Notes: generated by a model from the sequence alone, not told the origin. A DNA stretch of 64,000 bases from Clostridium sp. TW13 (GCF_024345225.1 NZ_BROD01000001.1:3484516-3548515), one strand, 5' to 3'; numbered from the stretch's first letter, positions 17,939-26,402 are shown. Translations and numbers: made by a program.

Positions 17939-18763
17939 TTATATATACATCCCAACATTAACAGAAATAGTTTCTAATTTTCTTAACCTAACAACTGCAA
18001 AAATACTTACACAAATTAAAGCTAATGCAATAATTATATACGCAACAAAATTTATCTTTGCTAAAAAGGATGGAATTATTAAAGTTCCAAATAGATTAAA
18101 AACACAATGTCCAGCTATATTACCATACAACGAACCTGTATACATATTTATTAAAGCTAATATTATGCCTAAAAAGAAGGTATAAATTCCTTGGAGTATG
18201 TTTCCGTGCATTATTGCGAACACGAGAGCTTGTACAATTATAGCAAATACTATATTAAAATTATTTTTTAACCAGTAAAAAATTACTCCCCTAAAAAATA
18301 TTTCTTCAAAAATAGGAGCTAAAACTATCACAATAAAAAATTGAAAAACTGTAGTAGTTGAACTTTCAATAGTATTTGATACATTCTTGTAACTAAAAAA
18401 TATATTAGTAGCAAGACCAACAAATACAGCGGTTAACATAGCAACTCCTACCACTAACAAACTGGTATATAAAACCTTTTTTATACTGCACTTCTTAAAA
18501 TTGCATCTTTTTAATAAGCTTGCCTTTGTTGGTATACAAAAAATAAATAACACTACCAGCATTATTGTATTAACTACTAAGAGTATAAGACTAATATTCC
18601 TATTTACCACCTCTTGTAAACTATCTACTACAATATGACTTGACTTTTCATTATTAGCTAATGCATAGCCAAACATAAAGACAATCCCACCTATTGCAGA
18701 TATAAAGAAATACAACGCTGGTAATAATATAACCGTTACTATGAATTCACCTAATTTTTTCAT
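17939..18763 (-). CDS. CPBP-family intramembrane metalloprotease
   Basis: A 274-residue protein with about eight hydrophobic helices. The CPBP/Abi motifs are in order: EEIFFRGVIFYWL (paired Glu, motif 1), FAIMHGN (motif 2 His) and HCVFNLFG (motif 3), so the active site of a Rce1-type intramembrane protease is complete. In Firmicutes such proteins act in bacteriocin self-immunity or in processing of membrane peptides. No bacteriocin precursor is apparent nearby. Monocistronic. Confidence 0.85.
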   Translation of the reverse strand: MKKLGEFIVTVILLPALYFFISAIGGIVFMFGYALANNEKSSHIVVDSLQEVVNRNISLILLVVNTIMLVVLFIFCIPTKASLLKRCNFKKCSIKKVLYTSLLVVGVAMLTAVFVGLATNIFFSYKNVSNTIESSTTTVFQFFIVIVLAPIFEEIFFRGVIFYWLKNNFNIVFAIIVQALVFAIMHGNILQGIYTFFLGIILALINMYTGSLYGNIAGHCVFNLFGTLIIPSFLAKINFVAYIIIALALICVSIFAVVRLRKLETISVNVGMYI

Positions 18764-19195
18764 ACTAATCTCCTAACTAATTAACTTTAAGGTAATCTAA
18801 TCGATATAATGATAATTTTAGCCTACATCGTGTTTTCTAATTAAAAACTCACACTTTTATTATCACATTTATTAATACCCTTGCAGAACATATTACTACA
18901 TTTAACTCACTGTGTAAATATTTTGATTTGAATACAAATTATACTTAGCATCTTGCAATTTAGCAGTAGTAATTGTTAAACTATGAATGTTCTTAATTGC
19001 CTATTTGTAATACACATTGACCTTTATATAAAACCGATATAGAATAAATGTTATATATTTCTTTTGCTTTTAAAATATAGCTATAAATCTACGTTACGCA
19101 CAATACATAACTCCAAATGATACTATATGAACACTAAAACAATTTGAGAACGTAGAGTAATTAAAAATTCAAATAATTATATAGAGGTTACTATA
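18764..19195. other. 432-bp divergent intergenic region
   Basis: It separates the protease gene from the DUF4440-like gene. It has no credible ORF and no RNA that I recognise. A weak long-range inverted pair CTACGTT/AACGTAG (near 19090 and 19150) is the only structure noticed. Promoters for both flanking genes should lie here. Confidence 0.5.
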
Positions 19196-19582
19196 ATGGA
19201 ATCAATAAAAGAGCATATTTTACAATTAGAATATAATTTATTAAAATCAGAAGTAAGAAAATCCTCAGAAAAGATAAATAAGCTATTATCAGATGATTAT
19301 ATTGAATTTTGCAGTTCTGGAATTGAGTATCATTATAAGAATGGTGATATTTTTCAATCACAAGATGATAATACAGAACTTAAATGGGATATTGTAGATT
19401 TTGAAATAAAGCAGCTATCTGACGATTGTATATTAGCAATCTATAAAGTTAAAAAGAACAATGGAGTAAATGAAAGTAAAAAATACTCTCTTCGCAGCTC
19501 CATTTGGAAATGCTTTAATGGACATTGGAAGATGATTTTTCATCAGGGAACCTTAACAACAAAATCTATATTTAAGAAATAA
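19196..19582 (+). CDS. DUF4440/SnoaL-like (NTF2-fold) protein
   Basis: A 128-residue soluble protein with the order and aromatic pattern of the DUF4440 group: an N-terminal helix, DDYIEFCSSGIEYH, then four to five strands ending RSSIWKCFNGHWKMIFHQGT. Members form NTF2-like cones that bind small molecules or act as isomerases, and many are uncharacterised. It lies 79 nt upstream of the AviRa-like methyltransferase on the same strand and may be cotranscribed. Its ATG follows a modest AGAGGTTAC site. Family call is moderate. Confidence 0.6.
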   Translation: MESIKEHILQLEYNLLKSEVRKSSEKINKLLSDDYIEFCSSGIEYHYKNGDIFQSQDDNTELKWDIVDFEIKQLSDDCILAIYKVKKNNGVNESKKYSLRSSIWKCFNGHWKMIFHQGTLTTKSIFKK

Positions 19583-19605
19583 AGACTTTATATAAAAGAA
19601 CTACA

Positions 19606-19665
19606 ATGACTGGAGGTGACTTTAGTAGGAGTTTTAAATACACTCCCACTAAAACTAATAAATGA
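19606..19665 (+). CDS. Possible 19-codon leader peptide ORF of the methyltransferase gene
   Basis: An ATG at 19606 opens 19 codons (MTGGDFSRSFKYTPTKTNK) whose TGA overlaps the methyltransferase ATG (AAATGA). Its own ribosome binding site is weak (AAAAGAAC). It overlaps the GGAGGTGA site and the hairpin that control the next gene. Overlapping leader ORFs regulate erm-type rRNA methylases by ribosome stalling, but expression of this one is unproven. Confidence 0.35.
   Translation: MTGGDFSRSFKYTPTKTNK
19612..19664 (+). promoter_or_regulatory. Ribosome binding site and start codon separated by a hairpin
   Basis: GGAGGTGA (19612-19619) is followed directly by a 12-bp stem (19621-19632 with 19642-19653, one mismatch), then 8 nt, then the ATG at 19662. 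No other binding site precedes that ATG. With the stem folded, the effective spacing is about 9 nt. Unfolded it is over 40 nt. Translation could therefore depend on RNA folding. Confidence 0.5.
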
Positions 19666-20399
19666 GTTATAAATTTGCTACAGAAAATATTAATTATGAA
19701 GATTATTCAAGTGGAAGAGTCCTTTATAATCAACATGGAACCACCTCTTTCCCAGTGAGACTAACTAGCGAAATATTTCAAAGATGCACAAATATCTTAA
19801 AACAGGATGGAAACTTAGGCCCATATTCTATATATGATCCTTGTTGTGGTGGTGCCTACCTACTAACTACTATAGGCTACTTATTTGGTGAAGATATATT
19901 AAAAATCTACGGTTCTGATGTTGATACAACTGTATTGGAGCTTGCAAAGAAAAATCTTTCCTTGCTAACTGAAGAAGGCTTGAAAAATCGTGCTGAACAA
20001 ATAAGGCAAATGATTTCAGAATACGGAAAAGAATCACATAATGAAGCATTACAAAGTTCATTAAAACTGATGAATACTATAAAACATATGTCTCACCGTA
20101 TAAATATTAATTGCTTTACAAGTGATGCTACAAAACCTAATAATATCAATAAAATAGACCCCATTGATATTGTAATTACAGATTTACCTTATGGAAAAAT
20201 TGTAGATTGGATTGGTTCTTCAAATGAAGATGAAGCTATTTTCAATTTACTTGATAATATGCTTACTAAGCTATCAAACAATGCTGTGGTTGCAATTGTA
20301 TCAAGAAAAAAGATTAGCATCAATCACCCTAAATATAAAAGGGTTGATCACTTTAAGATAGGTAAACGTCAAATTATTCTATTAAGACCTTTATTATAA
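19662..20399 (+). CDS. AviRa-like 23S rRNA methyltransferase
   Basis: The 245-residue product matches AviRa, which methylates 23S rRNA (G2535 in E. coli numbering) and protects against avilamycin/evernimicin. Visible parts are SSGRVLYNQHGTTSFPVRL, TSEIFQRC, the SAM-binding motif YDPCCGGAYLLTTIGYL, the acidic GSDVD, and the catalytic TDLPYG. Length fits the family. In-frame stops immediately upstream fix the ATG at 19662 as the earliest start. It lacks a normally spaced ribosome binding site, having a hairpin in between. Whether it gives antibiotic resistance or does housekeeping modification is not known. Confidence 0.8.
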   Translation: MSYKFATENINYEDYSSGRVLYNQHGTTSFPVRLTSEIFQRCTNILKQDGNLGPYSIYDPCCGGAYLLTTIGYLFGEDILKIYGSDVDTTVLELAKKNLSLLTEEGLKNRAEQIRQMISEYGKESHNEALQSSLKLMNTIKHMSHRININCFTSDATKPNNINKIDPIDIVITDLPYGKIVDWIGSSNEDEAIFNLLDNMLTKLSNNAVVAIVSRKKISINHPKYKRVDHFKIGKRQIILLRPLL

Positions 20400-20446
20400 G
20401 TTATCCACAAATTTGATTTTATTATGATTTCCTAAAGAATAATAAA

Positions 20447-20483
20447 AAAAGCTATGAAACTGTAGATTAGTTTCATAGCTTTT
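20447..20483. terminator. Bidirectional terminator
   Basis: A perfect 15-bp stem (AAAAGCTATGAAACT with AGTTTCATAGCTTTT) lies between the convergent methyltransferase and ABC genes, flanked by A-rich and T-rich runs. Confidence 0.85.
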
Positions 20484-20499
20484 GCATTTTTATCTATTA

Positions 20500-20545
20500 A
20501 GACATCTTCAAAAATAAGTAAGTCTATATAGTATCTTTTGATCAT
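20500..20545. repeat. Degraded copy of the ~50-bp palindromic repeat
   Basis: AGACATCTTCAAAAATAAGT followed by a CTATATAGTAT core matches one half of the family. The other end has decayed. It lies just past the ABC gene stop codon. Confidence 0.35.
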
Positions 20546-22470
20546 TAAGATAATTCAAAGGCTCCTGTATAAAGTTGATAATACTTGCCTTTTTGTTCTA
20601 TTAATTCTTCATGATTTCCACGTTCAATAATATTTCCTTGTTCAAGAACCATAATAACATCAGAATTCTTTACTGTTGAAAGTCTATGGGCAATTACAAA
20701 CACTGTTCTGCCCTTCATAAGTTTGTCCATTCCTTCTTGAACAATAGTTTCTGTTCTTGTATCAATACTTGAAGTTGCTTCATCAAGAATTAATACTGGT
20801 GGATCTGCAATCGCAGCTCTAGCAATGGCTAATAATTGTCTTTGACCTTGTGATAGATTACCACCATCTCCTGTGATTGTAGTTTCATATCCATTTGGTA
20901 AGTGCTTAATGAATTGATCTGCATTTGCAAGCTTAGCTGCTGCATATACTTCTTCATCTGTTGCATCTAACTTACCATATCTAATATTATCAGCAATTGT
21001 ACCTGTAAATAAATGAGTATCTTGAAGTACAATTCCTAGAGATCTTCTTAAATCATCCATTTTTATTTTATTAATATTGATTCCATCATATCTTATCTTA
21101 CCATCCTGAATCTGATAGAATCTGTTGATTAAGTTAGTGATAGTAGTCTTTCCTGCACCTGTAGCTCCTACAAATGCTATCTTTTGACCTGGATTTGCAA
21201 ATAGCTTTATATTGTGTAATATAATCTTACTATCATTATATCCAAAGTCTACATCATCAAAAACTACATCTCCAAGAAGTCTTGTGTAAGTAACAGTACC
21301 ATCTCCATGTGGATGTTTCCAAGCCCATACTCCTGTATGTTCCTTAACTTCTTCTATGTCTCCAGCTTCATTTACCTTAGCATTTACTAGAGTTACATAT
21401 CCTTCATCAGTTTCTGGCACTTCATCAAGAATCTTAAATATACGTTCTGCTCCAGCTAAAGCCATGATGATTGAATTAAGTTGCTGAGATGCTTGGTTCA
21501 TGGTTTGACTGAAACTTCTTGTTAATTGTAAGAAAGCTGCAAGGGCTCCAAGAGTGAAAGCACCTACCTTCCCAATAGCAAGCATTGATCCAAAAATAGA
21601 AACCAATACATAGTTTATATATCCTATGTTTCCCATTATAGGCATTAGGATGTTTGCAAACTTATTTGCATTATTAGCACTATCAAAAAGCTTGTCGTTT
21701 AATTCATTAAATCTATCTTTTGCCTCTTCTTCATGACAAAATACTTTTACAACCTTTTGACCTTCCATCATTTCTTCTATATATCCATTTACTGTACCTA
21801 AGTCTCTTTGCTGCATTCCAAAGTACTTTCCACTCTTACCACCAATAAATTTAGTAACATACACTATAAGTGCTATTATTAAAATTTCTATAAATGTTAG
21901 TGGTAAACTTAAAACTATCATGGATGCAAATACACTGACAATAGTTATTATAGATGACAATAGTTGAGGTAAACTTTGACTTATCATCTGTCTTAAAGTA
22001 TCTGTATCATTAGTGTAAAGACTCATCAAGTCTCCATGTGCATGAGTATCAAAAAACTTTATAGGTAAACTCTGCATATGAGCAAACATATCATCTCTAA
22101 TTTTCTTTAGTGACCCTTGAGAAATTATAATCATAATCCTACTATATACATAAGTTGACACTACACCTACATAATAAACAATTGCTATAAATCCCATTGC
22201 TTTTAATAAAGGAGTAAAATTAGGTGCTGATTGCTTTAACATTGGTGCAATATAATCATCAATTAAATTCTTTATAAATAAAGTACCTACAACACCAGAA
22301 AGAGAACTTATTATAATTCCAATAAAAACCACTAAAAATAGAAGTTTATACTCTTTAAGTACATAAACTAATAATCTCTTTAATGTTTTCATAGGATTGG
22401 CGCTGCCTCGTCTAGGTCCGTTAGGTTTCTTCATGTCTTTAGATTTTTCTGCATTATTTTGACTCATCAT
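20545..22470 (-). CDS. Heterodimeric multidrug ABC exporter, catalytic subunit
   Basis: A 641-residue half-transporter: Lys-rich N-terminal tail, six helices (about residues 35-340), an insert of about 40 residues before the ATPase (HTGVWAWKHPHGDG), then Walker A GATGAGKTTITNL, signature LSQGQ, Walker B VLILDEATSSID with the catalytic Glu, and the AHRLST H-loop. The partner subunit has Asp in place of that Glu, so the pair fits the LmrCD/BmrCD/TM287-288 class with one working and one degenerate ATP site. Its start overlaps the partner's end by 17 nt. MarR control is likely (see operators). Confidence 0.92.
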   Translation of the reverse strand: MMSQNNAEKSKDMKKPNGPRRGSANPMKTLKRLLVYVLKEYKLLFLVVFIGIIISSLSGVVGTLFIKNLIDDYIAPMLKQSAPNFTPLLKAMGFIAIVYYVGVVSTYVYSRIMIIISQGSLKKIRDDMFAHMQSLPIKFFDTHAHGDLMSLYTNDTDTLRQMISQSLPQLLSSIITIVSVFASMIVLSLPLTFIEILIIALIVYVTKFIGGKSGKYFGMQQRDLGTVNGYIEEMMEGQKVVKVFCHEEEAKDRFNELNDKLFDSANNANKFANILMPIMGNIGYINYVLVSIFGSMLAIGKVGAFTLGALAAFLQLTRSFSQTMNQASQQLNSIIMALAGAERIFKILDEVPETDEGYVTLVNAKVNEAGDIEEVKEHTGVWAWKHPHGDGTVTYTRLLGDVVFDDVDFGYNDSKIILHNIKLFANPGQKIAFVGATGAGKTTITNLINRFYQIQDGKIRYDGININKIKMDDLRRSLGIVLQDTHLFTGTIADNIRYGKLDATDEEVYAAAKLANADQFIKHLPNGYETTITGDGGNLSQGQRQLLAIARAAIADPPVLILDEATSSIDTRTETIVQEGMDKLMKGRTVFVIAHRLSTVKNSDVIMVLEQGNIIERGNHEELIEQKGKYYQLYTGAFELS

Positions 22471-24193
22471 TATCAGCTCCTTTCACTTGTGATTCAAATA
22501 CTTCACGATATATAGCATTTGACTTTAGCAATTCATCATGTGTTCCAAATCCATCTATCTTTCCATCATCAAGAACAATAATTTTATCTGCTTCTTGAAC
22601 TGAAGAAATACGTTGAGCAATTATAAGTTTTGTTGTATCTGGTATTGATTCTTTAAATGCCTTTCTTATAAGAGCATCAGTCTTAGTATCTACTGCACTT
22701 GTAGAATCATCTAAAATTAATATCTTAGGTTTCTTTAGTAAGGCTCTTGCAATACACAATCTTTGCTTTTGTCCACCAGATACGTTATTACCACCTTGTT
22801 CAATATGGGTATCATACTTATCTGGAAGCAGTTGTATAAATTCATCTGCTTGAGCCTGCTTACATGCTGTTATTAATTCTTCGTCTGTTGCATTCTTATT
22901 TCCCCATCTTAGGTTCTCTTTTATTGTGCCTGAAAACAATACATTCTTTTGTAATACCATAGAAACTTCATTTCTAAGAGTTTCTATGTCATAATTTCTA
23001 ACATCAACGCCACCAACTTTTATACTTCCACCAGTAACATCATATAATCTTGGAATAAGTTGAACAAAACTTGATTTTGCACTACCTGTTCCTCCAATAA
23101 TTCCTATGGTTTCTCCAGATTTAATAGCTAAATTTATATTCTCTAGGTTTAACTTGTCCATACTTTTACTATAACTAAAATTAACATTATCAAACTCTAT
23201 AGATCCATCTTTTACTTCATAAACTGGATTTTCTATGTTTGCTAAATCACTTTTCTCTTCTAAAACTTCTACTATTCTTTCAGCAGAGGTTTTTGACATA
23301 ACTACCATTACAAATATCATTGAAATTATCATAAGGCTGATTAAGATATTTGTTGTATATGTGAATAAACTCATCAATTCTCCAGTTGTCATTGATTTTG
23401 AAACTATCATCTTTGCTCCAAGCCAAGATAAAAGCAACATACAAGTATAAACTGTAAATTGCATTACAGGCGCATTAAGAATTATTATTTTTTCAGCCTT
23501 TATAAAATATTTATATAAAGTTTCAGAAGCCTTATAGAACTTGCCATTTTCATGATCTTCTCTTACATACGCTTTTACTACTCTGATACCAGTTAAGTTT
23601 TCTTGTACACTAGCATTTAAAGAATCATATTTCTTAAAAACCTTTTGAAAATATGGATGAACCCTTGTCATAATGAAATATAGTATTACTCCAAGGAAAA
23701 TTATTGCTCCTAAAAACACTAGGGCTAACTTTGCATTAATATAAAATGACATAGCCATAGCAGATACAAGCATTAGTGGTGCTCTCGTAAACATTCTTAT
23801 AATCATTTGATAAGCATTCTGAATATTAGTTACATCTGTAGTTAATCTAGTTACTAGACCAGCTGTAGAATACTTGTCTATATTTGAGAAAGAATATTCT
23901 TGGATATTATTGTACATGGCTCTTCTTAAATTTCTAGCGAACCCAGAAGACGCTCTAGCTGCAAACTTTCCTGATAATATACCAAAAGAAAGAGATAAAA
24001 ATGCTGTAAATAGCATCAATGCACCCATAATACATACATATTTTATATCTGCCTTGTTTACCCCATTATCAATAATTTTTGCCATCAGTAAAGGAATAAG
24101 TACTTCCATTACTACTTCTAATCCAACAAATACAGGTGTCAGAATAGAATCTTTTTTGAATTCATCTACATAGCTTATTAATTTTTTTATCAT
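22454..24193 (-). CDS. Heterodimeric multidrug ABC exporter, degenerate-site subunit
   Basis: A 579-residue half-transporter with six helices and a C-terminal ATPase. Walker A is GGTGSAKSS, so Ala replaces the usual Gly before Lys. The signature VSGGQKQR is canonical. Walker B reads ILILDDSTSAVD, with Asp where the catalytic Glu should be, and the H-loop is replaced by AQRISS (Gln for His). These changes mark the non-hydrolysing site typical of asymmetric multidrug exporters. It lies 52 nt downstream of the marR gene, with a copy of the operator in between. Confidence 0.92.
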   Translation of the reverse strand: MIKKLISYVDEFKKDSILTPVFVGLEVVMEVLIPLLMAKIIDNGVNKADIKYVCIMGALMLFTAFLSLSFGILSGKFAARASSGFARNLRRAMYNNIQEYSFSNIDKYSTAGLVTRLTTDVTNIQNAYQMIIRMFTRAPLMLVSAMAMSFYINAKLALVFLGAIIFLGVILYFIMTRVHPYFQKVFKKYDSLNASVQENLTGIRVVKAYVREDHENGKFYKASETLYKYFIKAEKIIILNAPVMQFTVYTCMLLLSWLGAKMIVSKSMTTGELMSLFTYTTNILISLMIISMIFVMVVMSKTSAERIVEVLEEKSDLANIENPVYEVKDGSIEFDNVNFSYSKSMDKLNLENINLAIKSGETIGIIGGTGSAKSSFVQLIPRLYDVTGGSIKVGGVDVRNYDIETLRNEVSMVLQKNVLFSGTIKENLRWGNKNATDEELITACKQAQADEFIQLLPDKYDTHIEQGGNNVSGGQKQRLCIARALLKKPKILILDDSTSAVDTKTDALIRKAFKESIPDTTKLIIAQRISSVQEADKIIVLDDGKIDGFGTHDELLKSNAIYREVFESQVKGADNDESK

Positions 24194-24208
24194 AATTTTC
24201 CTCCCTTT

Positions 24209-24222
24209 GTTAGATTTCTAAC
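24209..24222. promoter_or_regulatory. MarR operator copy before the ABC genes
   Basis: GTTAGATTTCTAAC, an imperfect 14-bp palindrome, 16 nt upstream of the first ABC start. The identical sequence precedes marR at 24698. Two identical copies at these two starts strongly suggest MarR binding. Confidence 0.65.
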
Positions 24223-24245
24223 TATTACATTAAAAAAAATTGCAT

Positions 24246-24677
24246 CTAATCAGCAATTTTTTTAGATAATCTATGAATTAAATTAACCAATGTATCTATT
24301 TCTTCATCACTTAATTCTTCATGCAAGGATTCTTCAATTTCAAGAATAGAACTATGTACTATTTGTTGTATTTCCAAACCTTTTTCTGTAAGAATTAATT
24401 TTTTAAGCCTTGCATCTTCAGATACACTTTCTCTTTTTATATAACCATTCTTCTCCATAAGCTGAAGAACACTGGTTACTGAAGAACGTCTTATATCTAG
24501 CTCCTCTTCTATATCCTTTTGAAATATATCTTTTTTACTAGACTGATGATATATAAATCCAAGAATTCTTCCTTGAACACTTGTTATCCCATATTTACTG
24601 GCTTCCTTGCCTATGCTTCTCTTAATTTTATTAGACAAATTAAGAACTTCTTTTCCAATATGAATTCCTCTACTCAA
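24246..24677 (-). CDS. MarR-family repressor of the multidrug exporter
   Basis: A 143-residue winged-helix protein. The DNA-binding region is QKDIEEELDIRRSSVTSVLQ with the wing RESVSEDARLKKLILTEKG, including the Asp-x-Arg of the MarR wing. N- and C-terminal helices form the dimer interface. It is the first gene ahead of the exporter pair, and identical GTTAGATTTCTAAC palindromes sit at its own promoter and before the exporter. It is most simply a drug-responsive repressor of both. Confidence 0.92.
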   Translation of the reverse strand: MSRGIHIGKEVLNLSNKIKRSIGKEASKYGITSVQGRILGFIYHQSSKKDIFQKDIEEELDIRRSSVTSVLQLMEKNGYIKRESVSEDARLKKLILTEKGLEIQQIVHSSILEIEESLHEELSDEEIDTLVNLIHRLSKKIAD

Positions 24678-24697
24678 TTTTATACCTCTGTATATTT

Positions 24698-24711
24698 GTT
24701 AGATTTCTAAC
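24698..24711. promoter_or_regulatory. MarR operator copy before marR
   Basis: GTTAGATTTCTAAC, 21 nt upstream of the marR start codon, identical to the copy at 24209-24222. It fits autoregulation. Confidence 0.65.
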
Positions 24712-24842
24712 TAATTATATCTTAATTTTAATTTCTTTGTCAACCTATTCTCCGTATATTAAATATAATTCTGTAAATTCTAATTATGTCTGCGAAAAAA
24801 TATATAAGCAATAAGTAAGATTGCATATCTAAGGAGATTTAA

Positions 24843-25535
24843 ATGAATAATTTTATTATTATTACAATTATAAAATGTATCATAATATATATATTGGCCT
24901 TATTTGTATCAAAGCTTATGGGATCAAAAATATTATCACAAACAACTCTCTTTGATTTCATTATTGCCATCTCAATGGGATCACTCATTGGTGTTGCTGT
25001 ATCAACAAGCTGCGGTGATAAGTTTATAACGGCAATAATAGCTTTATTTACATTTACTTTCTTAGAAATTTTAACTGGTTACATTCATATAAAACACTTT
25101 AAACTACGCAAATTTTTAAATGCCCAACCTGTAACATTAATTGAAAATGGTGAAATTTTAAATCTTAATATGAAGAAAATAAAGTTAACACTCAATGAGC
25201 TTATGATGAAATTAAGAGAAAAAACTGTGTTTAATATAAATGATGTCCAAATGGCAATATTGGAATCAGACGGTACTTTATCTGTATTACTTAAATCTGA
25301 AAAACAATCAATTACTAGAGAAGACCTAAATATTGAGTCATCTAAATCAACTCTAACTAAAGACTTAATAATTGATGGTACTATTATTTATGAAACTCTT
25401 AAAAATGCTGATTTAAATGAAAATTGGCTATCAACTGAACTTCAGAATTATGGCATAAATAATATTAATGAAGTATTTTATGCTGGTCTTGACAGTTCCA
25501 AAAAACTTTATATTTCCAAGAAAAAAAGATTTTAA
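24843..25535 (+). CDS. DUF421 (YetF-like) membrane protein
   Basis: A 230-residue protein with three N-terminal transmembrane helices (about residues 3-25, 33-55 and 60-80), then the cytoplasmic DUF421 domain with the NINDVQMAILESDGTLSV segment. A second small domain follows at the C-terminus. Proteins of this family occur in spore formers, including mobile spoVA operons where they stand next to DUF1657 proteins. Here a DUF1657-like gene follows 173 nt downstream on the same strand. The biochemical role is not established. The ATG follows an AAGGAG site. Confidence 0.9.
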   Translation: MNNFIIITIIKCIIIYILALFVSKLMGSKILSQTTLFDFIIAISMGSLIGVAVSTSCGDKFITAIIALFTFTFLEILTGYIHIKHFKLRKFLNAQPVTLIENGEILNLNMKKIKLTLNELMMKLREKTVFNINDVQMAILESDGTLSVLLKSEKQSITREDLNIESSKSTLTKDLIIDGTIIYETLKNADLNENWLSTELQNYGINNINEVFYAGLDSSKKLYISKKKRF

Positions 25536-25641
25536 ATCTTTTTTAAGATAGTATGCCTGTGGTTCCCCCTTAAGAATCCTCCATATTTATCCACACATAT
25601 GATGTAATATTATGCTCATAATACTAATGTAAGTTTAATTT

Positions 25642-25690
25642 AGGTATCTGAAAATAAATTAACATATAAATTTATTTTCCCAAGATACCT
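25642..25690. repeat. ~50-bp palindromic repeat, good copy in a 5' leader
   Basis: AGGTATCTGAAAATAAATT...AAATTTATTTTCCCAAGATACCT, a nearly perfect palindrome that ends right at the AAAGGAGG of the next gene. In RNA it would form a long hairpin directly before the ribosome binding site. Confidence 0.6.
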
Positions 25691-25708
25691 TAAAGGAGGT
25701 AACAAATT

Positions 25709-25885
25709 ATGCAAGGAAATGCTAAACAACATGTTGACCAAAGTATGAGCACTGTAAAAAATGCAGTTTCAACATTACAACAAGCTCTTGGTTCTGCAGA
25801 AAAACAAGAAAATAAGAGCAAAATACAATCTGCTATAGATTCTCTTAATTCTGCTTGTCAACAATTATCTAGTTATCAAGATTAG
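25709..25885 (+). CDS. Small DUF1657-like protein
   Basis: A 58-residue protein with an excellent AAAGGAGG site 9 nt before the ATG. It has no membrane segment and is helical, rich in Gln, Ser and Ala, with heptad-like spacing (STVKNAVSTLQQALGSAE and SAIDSLNSACQQLSSYQ). Size, helical character and position after a DUF421 gene match DUF1657 proteins, which accompany DUF421 in spoVA-type spore operons. A palindromic repeat forms its leader and a strong terminator follows. Expression during sporulation is an inference. No sigma-factor site was identified. Confidence 0.65.
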   Translation: MQGNAKQHVDQSMSTVKNAVSTLQQALGSAEKQENKSKIQSAIDSLNSACQQLSSYQD

Positions 25886-25905
25886 TAATTGACACTAATT
25901 GACAC

Positions 25906-25941
25906 AAAAATCCCACACCCTATGTTAGGTGTGGGATTTTT
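25906..25941 (+). terminator. Rho-independent terminator
   Basis: A perfect 14-bp stem AAAAATCCCACACC with GGTGTGGGATTTTT, 8-nt loop, lies 20 nt after the small DUF1657-like gene. Confidence 0.85.
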
Positions 25942-26092
25942 CGTTTTATTGCATTATAGAATTTTCCCTGAATTAAGTACTAATTTTGGCACATATAACT
26001 ATATTTATACAAAAAAACATTTAATTATTTACTAGTAATTGCATTAATGATATTATTATATCAGTTATTAAATTTTTTAGGGGGAATATATA

Positions 26093-26398
26093 ATGTTTTG
26101 TAAAAATTGTGGAAAAGAAATTGACGATAAGGCTGCTATATGTATACACTGTGGTGTAGCTACTGGCAACTCTAGCATTGGTAATGAACCTGTAGACAAT
26201 CCTTCTCATGTAGCTGGAATTGCATCATGTTGTTTTCCAATCGTAGGATTAATCTTATACTTTATGTGGAAAGACCAAAAGCCTAATAGTGCTAAACTAG
26301 TATGCAAGTGGATGATAGGTGGAATTGTTGCTTGGGTTATTGTTTATGGACTATGTTTTGTTTTAGGTATTGCTGGAACCCTTGCTTCAAACTACTAA
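26093..26398 (+). CDS. Zinc-ribbon small membrane protein, cassette copy 1
   Basis: A 101-residue protein: N-terminal zinc ribbon with two CxxC pairs (FCKNCGKEI and CIHCG), a short linker, the conserved HVAGIASCCFPIVGLILYF helix, a KPNSAKLVCKW loop and a second helix. A GGGGGAATATA site precedes the ATG. It is closely similar over its whole length to the protein at 30192-30497, and both are followed by a DUF2085 gene only a few bases on. The pair is a duplicated cassette. Likely an inner-membrane protein with a cytoplasmic metal-binding head. Function unknown. Confidence 0.85.
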   Translation: MFCKNCGKEIDDKAAICIHCGVATGNSSIGNEPVDNPSHVAGIASCCFPIVGLILYFMWKDQKPNSAKLVCKWMIGGIVAWVIVYGLCFVLGIAGTLASNY

Positions 26399-26402
26399 TA
26401 TA

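Noticed and set aside
18764-19195. CTACGTT/AACGTAG pair in the divergent intergenic region as an attachment site or insertion-sequence remnant
   Set aside because: Too short and too far apart, with no recombinase nearby and no second copy noticed.
20545-24193. Lantibiotic export and immunity locus
   Set aside because: No lanthipeptide precursor or modification enzymes nearby; the subunits fit the multidrug heterodimer class with a MarR repressor.
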